DNA from: Panopea generosa
Lineage: Eukaryota > Mollusca > Bivalvia > Adapedonta > Hiatellidae
Assembly: GCA_029582155.1 (NCBI GenBank)
Contig: CM055895.1
Span: 55,412,250-55,476,249, forward strand
Direction: 5' to 3'
Length of the DNA: 64,000 bases
How positions within the stretch are numbered: the stretch's first letter is position 1; every line of letters starts with the position of its first letter. Of this stretch, positions 1-45,535 are shown piece by piece. The translations under genes were made by a program, and so were the position numbers. The notes beneath the pieces were generated by a model, which searched no databases, was not told the DNA's origin, and was given only the letters and a program-made list of their open reading frames with translations.

Positions 1-105
1 AGATAGCCTTATTCAGTATGCAAGAAATTTATATCTGTTATGGAAGGATACAATAAAATAACTAACAAATAAACTTAACTGGGATAGTTTGTTTTTTGTA
101 CTTAC

Positions 106-33220
<33,115 letters not shown>

Positions 33221-34120
33221 CTGAAATTAAAAAGGAAATGATAGTTTAAAACAACTTTAAAATGGAAAAAAACAACAACAAATAAACAACTTGATCTACA
33301 TGACTACGGCAGAACCAAAAAAAGTCACACTTATATGTACGTCATATTCTTTCTGGATGCCAAGTTTCATAATTTTTAACCAAGCTCAAACTTTTGCAGC
33401 AAATTTCTAATCATTTTGACTTATCACAGGACAGCCTGGCAGACGGATGCTGTCATTTTAACAATAAGAGCATTACCAGTTTCAGGAACTAACCAAACTT
33501 ATTAATCAAACCCAGAAGCAAAAAAGCTTCAGAATGTATATTATAATGGATGAAACTATGTGCAGCTCCCTGCCACAGAATGCGCACAAGCCTTTGTTGA
33601 GCTGCCAACAATATAATTTACTCGTATTTGCAAAATGTAACATGTCCCAAAGGTATGCAAGGTCTTGTACCATTCCCGCAAATATGATGGAGTTTGTTAG
33701 CATTAATTATCAACATGTAAAAACTATAAACAGACACAGTAAACTAGATTGGACTGACTGCTTTATCACAGTTAAGATTTATCAGATGGATTTCTACACC
33801 ACAGCAAATTATATGTTTGTACTTGACACTTATAAAAAAGAATACTACAGGTCGAACCTGTGCCACTTGCAGACTGTACTGACATTACAGTACCATCCAA
33901 TGCTTTCTTGTTATTTCTCATGCAAAATCTCACAGAAACTAAATCACTTAATCAGCATTTCTTCCACCAGAAAAATGTATGGAAAGAAACCCTTATTCAG
34001 ATCAAGTCTCAGACAATTGATTGCTGAAAATGACTGGAAATTTTATGAAACATCACCAGATAGTCTGCAGTCCCATTATGACTAAACAAAATTTTTTTAC
34101 CCGACCTTTAGATCCATTTA

Positions 34121-34782
34121 CTGTATATTCCATTATTAACGCCCCCGGGGGCATTACATTTTACAAGGTGGGGGTGTTTATTAAAGATAAAAAAAAGCAA
34201 ATTTAACAACAATTAAAAATACAATAAAACCAGTAAAGCCCTGGAAAAACCCTTAAATCCGGTTTAAATCCCCGAAAAAGAAGTTTAGAATTATTTGAGA
34301 GTGAATGAAATAATCGACATAGGATGAAAAAAAGCTGAAAATCTGTATGAAACTACAAGTTCGCGTACTGGAATATCAGAATTTATGGTCAGTGTACTCT
34401 TCACTTTAAATCACTTGGACGCTTGCTCTTATCAACGTCCAACAATGAGCTTTCAGCGTACACAGACTAACCGCATTGGAAAGACTTTTGTAATGTTTTA
34501 ATCGACAGACGGCATTTTTACTAGTTTTAAAGGGCAAATATGGGGAAGTGTATATTCAACCAAAAGTGGTTAAGTGACCCAAGATATAAACAATGGGTTA
34601 GAGAGTTCAAAGGTGATAAACACTGTTAATTGTTGCCTGTGTAACAAAATTATCGATATGGGAAAGATGGAGGTATACGCACTCAACTCGCATATATGTT
34701 TTATTTTTTAATTTTCCACAAAAAAAGGTTTGGTGTGTGGGGGGGGGGGGGGGGGGGGGGACATTAATAAGGGAATATACAG
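34121..34782. mobile_element. TA-flanked TIR element, copy 1 (662 bp)
   Basis: It begins CTGTATATTCCATTATTAAC and ends TTAATAAGGGAATATACAG, with TA at 34119-34120 and 34783-34784. It has no transposase frame. Its last part holds a 22-G run (34739-34760). Nearly the whole element recurs in inverse orientation at 37209-37861. TA duplication and the termini suggest a non-autonomous mariner-like element. Confidence 0.82.
34739..34760 (+). repeat. G homopolymer, 22 nt
   Basis: It lies inside the right end of the TIR element, where the sister copy has only short C runs, so the run expanded after insertion. Confidence 0.9.
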
Positions 34783-35343
34783 TATTATAATTAAAAAACT
34801 GGAAATAAATCTGATAATTATTGCTTCTTATTTATCAAATAAATTAAATTTAATAATAAAACTGTGCAGATCACATACTTCCCATTTAATAACCATCACC
34901 ATCATTATCGTTGTTATCTTTATCAACATCATCAAGTGAATTCAAATTAAATGAAAGATTCAAATATTTATTGATCTAGCGGCTAATAATTCCAATTATT
35001 GACATCTGACTTCTTAATAACGAATCATGAAATCCTAATTCCAACTAAGCCCCAATGGAATGTGCTTGAATATCACTAAGATATCGACCCTGATCTTAGT
35101 GTTCAATCAATGAATATTATTGTTACAGACATGGAGGCTGGTGTGTTATCAACATGATTATCAACATGTTTATGTTTACAAAGTAAATTGGGAGCTGGTG
35201 ATGGATGCAACACAGCTGACATGCCTGACAAGTAAAACAGAACTGGAACTTCCACAGGAGTACCCACTAGAGTACCAACATGGCATAATTGGTACAGTTT
35301 ATTCCCCTGTATAAATGCTTTCCCTCTTCCCCAATAACACCTT

Positions 35344-35368
35344 CCCCCCCCCCCCCCCCCCCCCCCCC
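35344..35368 (+). repeat. C homopolymer, 25 nt
   Basis: An uninterrupted C run set in a pyrimidine-rich patch (CTTCCCTCTTCCCC and CTCTCCCCCACAAT around it). Confidence 0.9.
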
Positions 35369-36111
35369 TCTCCCCCACAATATGCACCCCCACCCACAGT
35401 TTGTTAAAAATGTTGTTTTTTAGATTCCCCACACATACACTCCCTATACGCACCACAAACTACACCACAAAATGAAATAGTGATATTGTATTAGATATAC
35501 GAGTCCATCTGTTGACATTCAGGCTGAAACCTGACCATCCATAATTGAATCAAAACATCCCTGACTTCCATTTATTTGGATTCAAGAGATATCATTTAAA
35601 TGCATATTTACAAGCAAGCTGAACTAATTGAAACCACTTCTTACAACCAAATGACTCATTCCCTAATCTTTCACTATTTATTCAGGACCAACTGGTAGCT
35701 ACCGAGTGCATGTCGGGTTATATCTTGCTGATAAATTATGCACAAACAGGCATGTTGCATACCTACAGTTGCTTATCACGTTTCATAACATTGTGTCATA
35801 TCAAACACAACAGTACAAGAAGTGTATATATAATCTGTAAGTCACTGATATGCTATTGTCAATTGTTTTAAAAAATTAAATGCTTTGAAAGTCAATAAAA
35901 AAGTCTGGGTAGCTGCCATTTTGAGTGAGTAGGCAGGAGCACGGCAAACAATTTTTAAGGATGGATTGTGCTGTTGTGTTTTATCCTTTAAGGTAAGATC
36001 ATTACACTGAGGTTAGTATTTAACAAATTGGTACAGAACAGTTAACATTTAGATCTGTCTACACGAATATGTGCACACTTATCTTTAAATTGAAATAGTC
36101 AGTCTGGATTC

Positions 36112-36112
<1 letters not shown>

Positions 36113-36177
<65 letters not shown>
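36113..36177 (+). repeat. C homopolymer, 64 C in 65 nt
   Basis: Thirty C, one A (36143), then thirty-four C. It is the longest homopolymer in the window and would be a strong i-motif/G-quadruplex former. Its exact length is likely to be uncertain in any assembly. Confidence 0.9.
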
Positions 36178-36179
<2 letters not shown>

Positions 36180-36607
36180 ACACATCAGCTGCAAAGTTGA
36201 ATATGTACATGTTGACTGTACGAGTTATACATTTGCTACTGGGCAAAACTCCGCAACACTTATATTTGATAATTTCCTTCCATGGACTATTTGAGTGTTA
36301 TCTGAATAGATGTAAGTGGCATATACAATAGTGTCATTATCAGAACGACAGCCTTGTATCCTGCTGATACCCACCAGTGCTATCATTCATCTACCACTTA
36401 TCTCACAACACCCAGCAAACTATTCCAACTATGTCAGCATGTTTAACTACAGTTGAACAAGTTCCCAAAAAGATTAAAATGTCACGCTACTTGAGTGGAA
36501 AATGAAAATATTATGGTTATGTAGGGTCAAAACAAGTTTACATGTGTATAGATTTGATGTGCACTGCTCTTTTGTGTCATCCACACAGTGTAGTAAATTG
36601 AGAGTTT

Positions 36608-36752
36608 GTCACTTACACCAGAGGTTGCGGGTTTGAGCCTCAGCTGGAACCAATACCTCTCAAAACACAACTCATTACTGGTTCTACCCAGGAAGCAGAC
36701 TCGAAAGTTAAGCTTTTAGCTTTCTTTGCAATCAAGCAAAAATAAATCAGTA
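36608..36752 (+). mobile_element. tRNA-derived SINE, family C
   Basis: It reads CCAGAGGTTGCGGGTTTGAG (B box), AATACCTCTCAAAACACAAC, TACTGGTTCTACCCAGGAAG and TTTGCAATCAAGCAAAAATA. It is the only plus-strand copy of family C seen. Confidence 0.75.
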
Positions 36753-36834
36753 TAAAACTAAGACTTGAGTGGTAGTCTAACTTCATGTCATACATATTGC
36801 AGGTATATGGCATCCAGAACAACTGGTTGAGGAT

Positions 36835-36990
36835 GACATCAGAATAAATATTAAATAGAACCACTGTCCTTCTGTTTATAACTGATAAAACTTTCCCACA
36901 AAGGTTTTGAATCAAGATGGGCTCAAACCCACAACCCCAGCGGTGGTATGTAAGTGATGGTGAGACAACACAGCACTTTAGACCATATGG
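36835..36990 (-). mobile_element. tRNA-derived SINE, family D (partial)
   Basis: It shows AGAACCACTGTCCTTCTG, CAAGATGGGCTCAAACCCAC and CAGCACTTTAGACCATATGG. It lies just downstream of the family C copy. Confidence 0.65.
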
Positions 36991-37208
36991 CTACAGAATG
37001 GAATGGTTACTCTATCAAGAACCTATGTTAAAGACATTCGAATCGATTGCTACTGATCCTTATGAAGCAGTCCAAAACACTGGCATCTGGCCTTATGAAT
37101 GTTAAGATTACAGCAATCTTGTAAATTATTCAATACTCTTCTCTTCTATTTATATTGGCGTTAAATAATCTAAGTGTATAAGTCATTTCTCAAGAAAAAT
37201 CTAAACTA

Positions 37209-37861
37209 CCGTATATTCCCTTATAATCGCCCCCACTCTAATAAACGCCCCCCACCTATTTTTCTGGAAAATTAAAAGAATAATACGTATATGGGAGTCG
37301 AGTGCGTATTCGCCCATCTTTCCCTGATCGATTATTTTGTTACAAAGACAACAATTAGCGCAGTATTTATTACCTTTGAACTCTTTAACCCATTGTTTAT
37401 ATCTTGGGTGATCACTTAACCACTTTTGGTTGAATAATTACTTCCCCATATTTGCTGTTTAAAACTAGTAAAAATACCGTCTGCTGATTAAAACATTACA
37501 AAATGTCGGAAAATGCGGTTAGTCTGTGTACACTGAAAGCTCATTGTTCCACGTTGATAAGAGCAAGCGTCTAAGTGATTTAAAATGAAGAGTACACTGA
37601 CCATAAATTTGGATATTCCAGTACGCAGCGTAGTGATTTCATACAGATTTTCAGCTTTTTTTTCATCCTATGCCGATTATTTCATTCACTCTCAAATAAC
37701 TCTGAACCACTTTTTCGGGGATTTAAACTTGATTTAAGGTTTTATTCAAGGGCTTTATTGTATTTTTAACTGTTGTTAAATTTGCGTTTTTTTATCTTTT
37801 ATAAACGCCCCCACCTTGTAAAATGTAATGCCCCCAGGGGCGTTAATTAGGGAATATACAG
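37209..37861. mobile_element. TA-flanked TIR element, copy 2 (653 bp, inverted)
   Basis: It begins CCGTATATTCCCTTATAATC and ends TTAATTAGGGAATATACAG, with TA at 37207-37208 and 37862-37863. It is the reverse complement of 34121-34782 along almost its entire length, for example TCAACGTCCAACAATGAGCT in copy 1 against AGCTCATTGTTCCACGTTGA here. Confidence 0.82.
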
Positions 37862-37887
37862 TATCATAACCTGTGACTGTGAACAGT

Positions 37888-38180
37888 TTGTTTGTTTAAA
37901 TATAAGCATCACTTTTATGCCATCAAGAGCTAACAGACGATCAGTTAACCTAACCACTCTTTCCTGGGTTTCTAGAAGGTTAACCAGTACTCGAGCACAC
38001 CCATCTCCATAGGCAACTGATAAATGTCTCACTTAAATCACTCAGGGATGAGAGATGAATGAAAATGCGACAATGTTGTATATTAATCACCATGGTTACT
38101 TAGGCCAGGTGGGGATTCAAACTCATGACCCCTGGATTGAAAGTAAGATATTCTACCAACTGAGCTAACTGAGCTTTGTG
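37888..38180 (-). mobile_element. tRNA-derived SINE, family B
   Basis: It shows TTTTATGCCATCAAGAGCTA, CAGTTAACCTAACCACTCTT, AACCAGTACTCGAGCACACC and, near the head, CTACCAACTGAGCTAACTGA. It follows the TIR element by under 30 bp. Confidence 0.8.
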
Positions 38181-40119
38181 TCCAGAGAACCTATGGCACA
38201 CAATATTGAAAATAATACAATTTTTATATGCATAAAGAAACTTAAACACTGACCTTATTAATAACATACCCACCTTTTTTAACATTATTCAATTAAATAC
38301 ACACAAACAATAAGCCCAGTGTTACTCAAAACACTTCATATATTTAATGAAGCCATGGCAAAATTCTACTTAATATAATAATTATATATATTCTTATAAA
38401 TTTCATTCACAAAGAAAGGTTACTCATGATGACCTCATGAAACTTGGCAAAGAAACAATAGCCATGAATTATAAAGAAGCTATTAGACAGTCTGGTGTAA
38501 CGACATCTCTTTATGTTTTTCTCCAATATTACTGTAACACTAGAGAAACCAGGATGAATGTCACTGATTATTCATCCTCTCATTAATGCTATTGTCTCAT
38601 CTTAACAATAACTTGTGTTTGCCAAGTTCTGACAATCTACTTTGTGCACTAGCTTTTATAAGTTATCTTTCTGTATGACAAAAATTATGTTTATAAAAAT
38701 AATTTATGGTCCAGAACATAAAATTGTGTGTATGTGTTTTTGTCTGGTAATTGGATGCTTCATTCTTACATGCTGATTCTGCTGTCATCCTATAACATCA
38801 ATACACTCAACTCAATTTTCACCCAGCTTCCCAGGTCATTGTCCATACAACCCACACATGTATGGCAATAACCATTGCAGGTCTTCATATTGGTCAACAT
38901 ACCTAGGGACTCTTAAAAAGGCTGAGCTAGGTCAATTAGAAACGAGGTTAAGGTATGTCACAAAAGACTGATTCAGCTTAAATTCCTTAGTAACAATAGC
39001 CAGAGATTAGACTGTCATGTTTAATCTTTATACATATTTCTTATGTCACAGAAGGAAAGTATGTGTAGAGTAACACATCTGGTGACAAACCGTTTGTTAA
39101 AAAGTCTGAATTATTTTAGAAGTATTATAACAAAATATACCAGTCTCCAAATAATACATACATGAAGAATGTATTGATCCAGTACTACATTTTAATTGTG
39201 TGTCCTTTGAACAGCTCACTACAGGTAAACTGATACCCCACCCACAGCAGATGGATAAGTTTTCAGTGAATGTAAATAAAATCTGCAATAATGTATAAAT
39301 GGGTTTGTATTTTGTTCAGCTCAGAAGCTAGTCAGTATGTTAGAGTTTCAATACCAGAAACCGTTCTGAACTACTGATCAATGCCAGACTATCTGGGCTC
39401 ATGATAAGATCTCTGTCAATGAGTTCAGAATGCTGATACTTGGGAACAGAAAACATTAACTCTGGATGAAAATAGACTTTCTAAACAAACTACTGATAAA
39501 AAATCCAATACAGATACCCTAGAAAGTTTCAATATTGTTTTTTTGAGTTCTGATAGGAAATCAAAATAAATGAATGAAAATCTAAAATAAGAAATTATTG
39601 TCCAGACATAGAAAAGTATTTGTAAAAAAAAAATCCTGGCTCAAAGTCAGAAATAACAACACACTTATTAGAGTTTAAGATTATTTAATGTCATTAAAAT
39701 AACAAAAGAGTAAATTTCTAAAGATTAATTAACATGGCTCTTTTTTAATCGTTTAGATCTGAAGTTATAACAATAGTGTAATGAGGTGGTCTTTTTTTTC
39801 ACAATGATTTACAAGTCACTTTGTAATCTGTAAAACATATCAATTTACATTGACTTTGTGGCTTTGAAATATGAAGAAAATGTTTATGTCTGTCAGACAA
39901 CATTCTGGTACTGAATGTAAATGTAAATTAACAAACAGCCATCTTGAATACATGTTGAGATGTTCCAAAAATATCTGCATTTAAAACAGGATATCTTGAT
40001 AGACAAAACAAGACACCGTATTGAAATTCTGGATTTTTTTTAGCTGCAGGAACTGCCCAAATACATACAAGCCTCACCAAGGTTCTTATCCTTTTACACA
40101 TTTACCATTTAGACTTTGA

Positions 40120-40207
40120 ATAGTTTAAACTTATTTATTTTACTTTGATTGATAAACAATTACAACTTTTACAAATCATGCTAGAAGTATTCCTCCTGGT
40201 TACTACT
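40120..40207 (-). mobile_element. tRNA-derived SINE, family A (3' fragment)
   Basis: It shows TAGTTTAAACTTATTTATTT, ACTTTGATTGATAAACAATT and ATCATGCTAGAAGTATTCCT, corresponding to the tail half of family A only. Confidence 0.6.
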
Positions 40208-40559
40208 GGACCTGCATGCTCTTCATTTAAACTTTGTCCTACGAGTAAATTATTTGCTTTGGCTTCATACAATCACAAGAATCATTTATTAATACAATGT
40301 CACTTCCTTAAAACCATTGCCAGGCTCACTTCATTAATTTCTTCAATCAGTTTTTTGTTTTTGGCATATCAGCAGATAACCTTCCCTCTACTTCATCTTT
40401 TGCATATATGATTCACGAGTCTTGCCAATATGTTTTTATTAAATCTTTGATAAGAAAACTGAATGCACTGTTTATTTTATGATGTTACATAAATTTTCAC
40501 TTTAAAAGATAAACCAGATGCCTGCTGTTGATGAGGTGCTCTGAACTATGATGGATTCT

Positions 40560-40745
40560 ACCTTCTGGGTTTAAGATTGGTATATTCCTCGTACTGATTC
40601 AATTTCAGGATAAACTAAAATTTAAATCTGAGCAGAACCACAATTTTTCGGCAAATAACAAACAAACTTTCATCATATAAAGTTTTTGAACCAAGCTGGG
40701 CTTGAACACATGACTTTAACAGTGAATGGTCATTGAACTTTGATA
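40560..40745 (-). mobile_element. tRNA-derived SINE, family D
   Basis: It shows CAGAACCACAATTTTTCGGC, AAAGTTTTTGAACCAAGCTG, GGCTTGAACACATGAC and AGTGAATGGTCATTGAAC. The head is worn. Confidence 0.62.
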
Positions 40746-42401
40746 AACTAAGGGTGTATATCACAGTCCCTATCTCTCTAATTATTTGTTGGGCGTTTCA
40801 CAAATATGAAAATACTAAAATTGGATAAGAAATGTGGCACATTAATATTTATCTCAAGTGACATTATGCATTTTTAAATTTTGAGTAACTTCTTCAAACT
40901 GTATTTTGGCAGGAAAGTGTAAATTAGATTTAATGAAGTGAGGTATGGATCAACTCAGTGGCTAAGCACCATTCCCCTCCTGCAACCCTTAAAGCAAATG
41001 AATTGCAAACACAGGATAGCATCTGAAGAGGAAAGTGTTTTGCCTTTTGTTCATTTGTCTACAACTAAGCACTTTATTTGGAGTTTTTGAAATTTTTAAT
41101 TGACTTCTTGGTGAAATGAATTTAATCAACAAATTTTAGACATTTTATTCCTTAGATTTTAAGATATATCTATCCCACAACATTATAGACTTCAATTGTC
41201 CTGTGGTACATTTTACTTATTCAGTTAAGTAATGGACAATGTAGTAGTTAACTGCGGAGGTTTTAGCTCATAAAGGACAAGAACAGCTTCATCATTGAAA
41301 CTATTTACACCGTATCTACATCATAAACAGGAAAACCACCATTCTTAGCCCGGCAGCGAATAAAAATACAGCCACCAATCTACCCTACATGCATGCTTCA
41401 CCGTAACTTCACATTTTAATCTTTAGGTGAGTTCAATTTTATGTAGAGAATCATTGAGACATGTTCATACCAATACAGGTGTACGAAACTCACCACTTAC
41501 ACACGACTGTCACCAACAATACATATTTAAATGACATATTTATGGTAAAATGAAGGTAAGCCAACCAAAAAGGACATGTCTGTCAACACACACAGAACTT
41601 GATATGGTGTGGAGATCTTTTCTCTGTGGATAACCCTTGAAGGATATAATATAATCTTACAGAGCTCGAGGATGACCAGTTTTAACTCCTTGCTTGGTTG
41701 AGCACGCCCCACTGTAAAATGATTACGCTGTTGTAACATGTAGACAACCAGTCCAACTGACTGACTATTCAATGGTCTAGTTGTTCTACATTACATTCCA
41801 TGCATAGATAGTATCTATTATATGGCAGTCCTTACAAACATTTCTTAATTCATTAGGTAGTTCTTTTCCAAAAAAAATTTACAACTTTTATCTAGCTGTT
41901 TCCATAAATAGATTATGAAATGAACTGTGCCATTTCAATAGTTCGAAAGATGAATAGAGAGAGAACATGTGTTTTTGTATAAAATATTTACAAACAGTCC
42001 TAAAGCTGCAACTCTAGATGTTTCTGTGGGGTGTTTTTTTGTAGTATTTTTTTTTTCACACTTGGGGGTCATTTGTCCCCAATATAAGGCGACTAGATTT
42101 CAATAATCATTTAATTAAAAATTGTGACAAAAACCTAAAAGTTGAGGGTCATGGAAAACCTTGATTTCAACTTTTAAAATATTAACTATACCCTGATTTA
42201 GCTGTAGTGTGTTTATTAGGGTAAATTATAAGCTCTTAGCTGACTTCCCGATGAAGCTAGAATAAATTAATATAAATTAAGCTGACTGTTTTAAAACTGT
42301 TAACAATTTATGGGGAAGGAAATAAATGTGACACCCATTCTGGACTATGTTTGTTACAATGTACATAGTTTTCCAACCTTTTTCTATTATACCATGATAA
42401 C

Positions 42402-42633
42402 CAGGGGCGTAGCTTAGTAACTTTAAAAGTGCATGCCTTAACATTTACGGGGAATCTAGAGGTGCTCCCCCAGAATTATTTTTAAAAATTTAATGACCAA
42501 TGGTGCATTCTCAAAAGGGGGGGGGGGGGGGGGGAGGGGTATTTTTTTTATGTTAAAGATACCAATTACCCATGTGAATTTCAATTAATTTTTTTACCAC
42601 TGGGCCTGTAGTGGCTACGTATAGCTACACCTG
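42402..42633. mobile_element. MITE with CAGGGGCGTAGCT...AGCTACACCTG ends
   Basis: The 232-bp element has ends CAGGGGCGTAGCTTAG and GGCTACGTATAGCTACACCTG (only the outer 12-13 bp pair well). It includes an 18-G run at 42517-42534. CAGGGGCGTAGC is typical of hAT-type ends in invertebrates. No clear 8-bp duplication is visible. Confidence 0.62.
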
Positions 42634-43092
42634 TGATGATTTCTACTTGTAAGTATCAGATTTGTGTCAATGCTTACCCCACCCAGTCAATAATACGGAC
42701 ACCAAGCATGATTATTCTTGTAACACTGTCAGAGATCAGAATTTAACTGTCAAATGACCTGTATAACCAGCTCGACCACCACTGTTTTGCTTAAATACAA
42801 AGAATGTTATTCTAACTGCTCTCATTCAATAACACAAATATCAGTCGAGCAAATAATTCCGTTTTATGAACGATTACATTATTCATTTTATTCAATTTAT
42901 TACCAAAACACTCTGCCATACAAAACCAGTCTACTCTATGCCCGATTTCATATAAATTAAGAGACCAAGATGAAAAACCAGCATTTACTCAAGTTTTGAC
43001 AGTTACTTAAGATTCTCCTTTATTTTTTTACCCTACTTGGGTGGGACAAACTAACAGCCAACTGTCCTATCATACTGTATATGAACACATCC

Positions 43093-43289
43093 CAGTGTCC
43101 CAGATAAGCACTGGAAATTTCTGAAGAAAGCATTGAAAGTAAGCAAGGGTAACATAAGCATTGGATTCTGACAATTTCAGTGTTAATTATAAGTAGCAAT
43201 TTCATTTTTACCAGTAACGTTTTGAAAATAAGCATTGCATACAAATTTAATGAGTAAAATATTTGAAGAAAAGGTTATCTGGAGCACTG
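43093..43289. mobile_element. MITE with CAGTG...CACTG ends, copy 1
   Basis: The 197-bp element begins CAGTGTCCCAGATAAGC and ends GGTTATCTGGAGCACTG, an inverted repeat. Its interior (AGCATTG...AAAATAAGCATTGCAT) recurs at 44427-44654. Confidence 0.7.
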
Positions 43290-44164
43290 TCTTCACCAAA
43301 TGGAAAATTCAACAGCTACTGCAAACTCTTTTATTTATTACCATTTGAGGGTGTTTTACTGACTGAGAGCTAAAATAATGTAAACCCTAATTAAAATGTG
43401 GTTCAATGCAATCTTCATGGTCTACACCTTTTTAAATGTATCATTAACATAAACAGCAAGCAAAGATTTAAAACCAATAAATTAAACAAACATTAAACAT
43501 GTCAGTTTCATTGAACAGCTCTACAAATATCTGACAGAAGTGGAAACTTAAGATTTGAAAATCCCCTACCCAGTCAATGTCATTTTTGAACATTTTTTTT
43601 AAAATATAAATTGTAGTTTAACAAGATGAAGGCATTGATGAAATTTTTCTTGAGTGGATTCAGTTTCTACCATAAAACCTTAATGACTACCAGTATAGTA
43701 TTACAGGAAAAAGCTGGTGAGTATAAATACACTTTCCACGAAAACTTTGTAATTTGATAATTATATACTTTATCTGATATGTACATTGGTTTTTTATCAC
43801 CACTCACTGATAACAAACTACTGTACAGACATGCTGCCATAGTCTGATAAGCCTTCATTTCTCACCTTGAATCAACAATAACATAAACCCCATAAATATA
43901 TTTCTGGCCAGCTTTACCTCTTACTTTGACTAACAAAAAAAATAGAATTGTAATTACATGGCACGTCCCTGATATTTCTAGATAAGTAAAGTGTACTGAC
44001 TGATAGCAGGGAACATTCTCACTATCTACGGTATGCATCGAGGGTTAGTTGGCAAGCTGCTAACTTTACAGCAGAAACATGAGGTTGGGTACCAGTCAAC
44101 TACAACAAGAAATTTGTCCATGGGACATGGTTGCCACAGTTATATATATGTTTGTCAATTTTAT

Positions 44165-44385
44165 CAAAAATGAAGTCGAAACGGGGTCTTAACGCCTGTA
44201 AAATTTGACTAAGCATTGACAAATAGCAAAGTTGATCTGTATTTTTATTATCATTATACAGCTACACATTACATACTAGTTAAATACACAGACCCTTTCA
44301 GAAATTAGACATCAAAAATTTTATGGACGGACAGATGCAGGAATGGACGGACAGTGATGACACTCAATGCACCCTTCACCACTCT
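44165..44385 (+). repeat. Dispersed repeat family H
   Basis: It shows TAACGCCTGTAAAATTTGAC, ACAGCTACACATTACATACT and GACGGACAGATGCAGGAATG, matching the copies at 2510 and 49300. Confidence 0.65.
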
Positions 44386-44426
44386 GATCGCCAGGGTCAT
44401 AAACATTTGTCTTGGGATCCAGCATT

Positions 44427-44654
44427 CAGTGCTCAAGATTAGTTCTATTTGGAATTTCTGAATAAAGCATTGAAATTTAAATGAATGGGTAAAATAAGCA
44501 TTGGTTATTCTCAATTTCAGTGCTGATTAGTTTGTTTTAAATGGCAATTTGATAAGAATGTTCATTTTTACCCGTTAACATTTTGAAAATAAGCATTGCA
44601 TGCTAATTTAAAGGGTAAAATACTAATTTGAAGAAAAGTTTATCTAAAGCACTG
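44427..44654. mobile_element. MITE with CAGTG...CACTG ends, copy 2
   Basis: The 228-bp element begins CAGTGCTCAAGATTAG and ends TTTATCTAAAGCACTG. It is in the same orientation as the 43093 copy and about 1.1 kb away. Confidence 0.7.
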
Positions 44655-44989
44655 AGCTGCCCCACAGTTTGCCATATAGCATGTATTAGATGCAAGTTTG
44701 GATGCATGGTACTGCGCGACATTTGAGACAGCAAGCTTTATAATCATGTGGTTGGCACATAACACGATATCCCACAATCCTTAAAAACCTTAAAAAAGTG
44801 CTCTTTTTGCTGTGCTTCGACTCAGTATATTTCTATGGGTAGGGAGTTAGCTACTCTTTTTGCCATATTTTGAATATTTTTGTTGACTGGAAACCATGAA
44901 AAGAAAATCAGCTTTGAAAGTCAACATTTTTTTTAGGTAGCTGCAATATCAGTCGGTATGAAGGAGCACTACAAATACACATTTTTTTA

Positions 44990-45085
44990 GTATTTTTTAC
45001 TTTGGTATCACCGGGCTGAGGTCTGGGGACCAATCTCATACACAAGGCAATCTTTAAACCACAAAGAGGCCACACTTAAAAAAAA
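44990..45085 (-). mobile_element. tRNA-derived SINE, family E (head fragment)
   Basis: It shows TTTGGTATCACCGGGCTGAG, GGGGACCAATCTCATACACA and CAATCTTTAAACCACAAAG. It is divergent. Confidence 0.5.
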
Positions 45086-45367
45086 TGTTTGTTTGCCACT
45101 TCCAACCCATGCCATTTAGGGCTAGATAAGTATTTTTATGACCGGTGATTGTTTTTGAGTCGGCCAGAAGCAGCAAACAAACAAAATTTCAATTTGGTCT
45201 GATGCAAGACGTTATTTGTTAAAGTTAAGTAAATCTTGGCAAATAAATCATGGGTGTAGATAAACATATGTGGGTGTAGTTTAATGCAGTATATCTAAAT
45301 TACTTTTACTCAAGTGCTGTAGTAAATAATTTAAAATTAACTCTCGAAAGATCCATATCACACAGGT

Positions 45368-45535
45368 ATTTTTAGCTTGATTACGAAAAAAGCTTGGAGT
45401 GTAATATATGGACGCCATCATGCCGCTTCCTGGGCAGAACCAGTATCGAGTGTTGATTTTTGGAGGCCATCATGCTGAGCAGGGGATCTAGCTTGAGCTG
45501 CCAACACTTTATCCACTGCACCACTACTCCGATTT
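45368..45535 (-). mobile_element. tRNA-derived SINE, family C
   Basis: It shows TTTAGCTTGATTACGAAAAA, TCCTGGGCAGAACCAGTATC, CAGGGGATCTAGCTTGAGCT and TATCCACTGCACCACTACTC. The B box is mutated. Confidence 0.68.

Noticed and set aside
41527..41772. 81-codon minus-strand frame (SQSVGLVVYMLQQRNHF)
   Set aside because: It looks more protein-like than most, but I recognise no family, and no splice sites or neighbours support it.
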